Positions 62,901-64,000 of a DNA stretch of 64,000 nucleotides are shown one piece after another. Position numbers and translations under genes: made by a program. The DNA is from Prolixibacteraceae bacterium UBA6029 (GTDB lineage Bacteria; Bacteroidota; Bacteroidia; Bacteroidales; Prolixibacteraceae), in the NCBI GenBank assembly GCA_002429385.1, contig DIZL01000010.1, positions 7,657 to 71,656 on the forward strand. Direction: 5' to 3'. The notes below the pieces were generated by a model. It worked only from the letters and a program-made list of their open reading frames with translations, was not told where the DNA came from and made no database searches. Within the stretch, counting starts at the first letter, position 1; each line of letters begins with the position of its first letter.

Positions 62901-63785
62901 CTATTTTGATCCGAACGGTACCGTAAATCCAAGCCATGGAATTGCAACGAAGCTGCCGATATCTTTACTTATCGGAAGAAACAGCCCGTAGTCAAGGCCG
63001 AAATGTTTAATGATTCTTCTGCCGCCCACAGATATTAAAACCACAAAGTTGTCCGGTGTCCCGATGAAATAGTTTTCAGTAATAAGATAACCTCTTGCCC
63101 CTGTACGGATCATGCCGTTGATGTTGATGGTTGGATTACTGGCAATCTGACCATTGGCAAATCCCCAGCCCATGCCGATGCTAAGGTTGTTGTCTTTCGA
63201 TCCGAAAGTACTGATTCCATAAAGAATTCCTGCAGTACCGCTGTTCACACCAATAACGGTTCCCATTAAGGCGCCGGCCCCCAGGTTAATCTTGTCTTTC
63301 ACTACCGGAACTGAATATTTCAAGGTGAGCCATACCGGAGTTGCGGCGCCTGCGAACAGGAAAAGAGGCATCACACCTACGCCAGCCGAAAAATGGTCAG
63401 TAATACCGTAAACCGCCTGGTTAAACAGAATCCAGACATTCTGGTAATAACCTTCTCCCTGCTTTAAATTGTAGCCATTGGGTGACCAGAAATAGCGTGT
63501 CGACTGTGGATTATCCAGCCAGTAAGTCCCGTTTTTATATCGGGCTGAACTTACTGCAGATACCCTTTTTACATCTTTGTTTAAAATAGAAATCTCGCCC
63601 AGCTTATCGGTTTTGATGCGGATCTTGTCGCCCGAACGGTCCAGTATAATACCTATGTATTCATTCCCATCTATGGTTTCAATACGGCTCTTGATCGTAT
63701 CTTGTTTGGCCTGGGCCTGAACTAAATTCGGCAGGCCAATCAGTAGACCGATTATGACAGCAATTCCTGAAAGAATATTTTTCAT
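62901..63785 (-). CDS. Probable outer-membrane protein, unknown
   Basis: 294 residues from MKNILSGIAVIIGLL at 63785; an in-frame ATG at 63821 would add 12 residues before the signal peptide, so I prefer 63785. A signal peptide (about 1-25, ending VQAQA) precedes a short N-terminal domain with SRIETIDGNEYIG (about 34-46). The rest is Gly/aromatic-rich with alternating strands and a final LGFTVPFGSK end, which suggests a beta-barrel. No family recognised with confidence. Confidence 0.7.
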   Translation of the reverse strand: MKNILSGIAVIIGLLIGLPNLVQAQAKQDTIKSRIETIDGNEYIGIILDRSGDKIRIKTDKLGEISILNKDVKRVSAVSSARYKNGTYWLDNPQSTRYFWSPNGYNLKQGEGYYQNVWILFNQAVYGITDHFSAGVGVMPLFLFAGAATPVWLTLKYSVPVVKDKINLGAGALMGTVIGVNSGTAGILYGISTFGSKDNNLSIGMGWGFANGQIASNPTININGMIRTGARGYLITENYFIGTPDNFVVLISVGGRRIIKHFGLDYGLFLPISKDIGSFVAIPWLGFTVPFGSK

Positions 63786-64000
63786 CGGGTGAATGTTTAA
63801 GTTAAGTATAGTAGCTATCAATTACAATAACCCATCTGTCAACTGATTGTTCAGTCCGATAAATATAGTAAAAAGTTTTTTTGCCGCCAAGACTCTAAGC
63901 CGCCAAATCTCACTAAATTTAGAATGCTATAAATTGGTTTATGGAGTTCTATTTCGGAAGAATTCTGGGATCACAAAACATTGTTGTGGGGTCCCGGCTA
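63786..64000. other. Intergenic to right edge
   Basis: 215 bases with no gene I can support. The stretch 63880-63935 has words (gccaagactctaagccgcc, aaatctcactaaattt) similar to those near 55460-55500. Its 63786-63850 part should contain the promoter of the gene at 62901. Confidence 0.5.

Overview
The window is chromosomal DNA from a member of the Bacteroidota, probably Bacteroidales or Marinilabiliales (the order is inference). The evidence is lineage-typical content: a DUF4492 gene directly before cydA, a DUF4295 gene after rpmB-rpmG, the block rsfS-ftsH-LUD-DUF2007-cdsA-psd-pssA, a C-terminal type IX secretion sorting domain, PorT-like barrels and a MGH1/GH78-type carbohydrate cluster. The cell appears to be a respiring facultative aerobe.

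Layout. 1-1726: a partial PfpI-like gene, a cupin and a heavy-metal-binding lipoprotein. 1795-7664 (minus): a cytochrome c oxidase operon, SCO-coxA-coxC-subunit IV-coxB-cyoE-DUF302, in which subunit II carries a cytochrome c domain. 8136-11270 (plus, divergent): a cytochrome bd operon with DUF4492, cydA, cydB and an unannotated 45-codon membrane peptide gene. 12419-25440 (minus): a complete nuoA-N complex I operon with a short NuoG. 25608-31209 (minus): phospholipid synthesis, FtsH and RsfS. 31309-36858: birA, a Nudix gene, pyrE, a TlpA-like protein, coaD and a CPBP protease. 37898-41035 (plus): rpmB, rpmG, DUF4295, ftsY, rimO. 41083-41620: a RelE/ParE toxin-antitoxin pair. 41679-50503 (minus): hydrolases, a GH78 rhamnosidase, an esterase, a radical SAM protein and a MGH1-like hydrolase. 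50793-54200: an accessory island. 54865-60059: a Rieske protein, then sucA - small ORF - sucB. 60302-63785: a broken gene, a DUF362/T9SS protein and an outer-membrane-like protein.

Two systems stand out. First, 51332-54200 looks like an integron-type gene cassette array without an integrase. Three genes on one strand are each followed by a long structured repeat, and the core bases at the 5' edge of each cassette are complementary to the first core of the site after that same gene (9/9, 6/7 and 6/7). A true attC array predicts this pattern; simple repeats do not. One cassette encodes a BRO-N/Fic fusion.

Second, four intergenic regions carry inverted repeats built from tandem units of exactly 11 bp, and a fifth carries a weaker example. 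The unit sequence differs at every locus but the 11-bp phase and two-armed layout recur. The largest has 21 in-phase units at 37051-37281. Eleven base pairs is one turn of A-form helix, so a transcribed hairpin with one unit per turn is one possible reading.

How the genes work together: complex I and the TCA-cycle sucAB supply electrons, and two divergently transcribed terminal oxidases (a copper oxidase with its own SCO, heme O synthase and probable copper proteins, and a bd oxidase) form an oxygen-respiration island.
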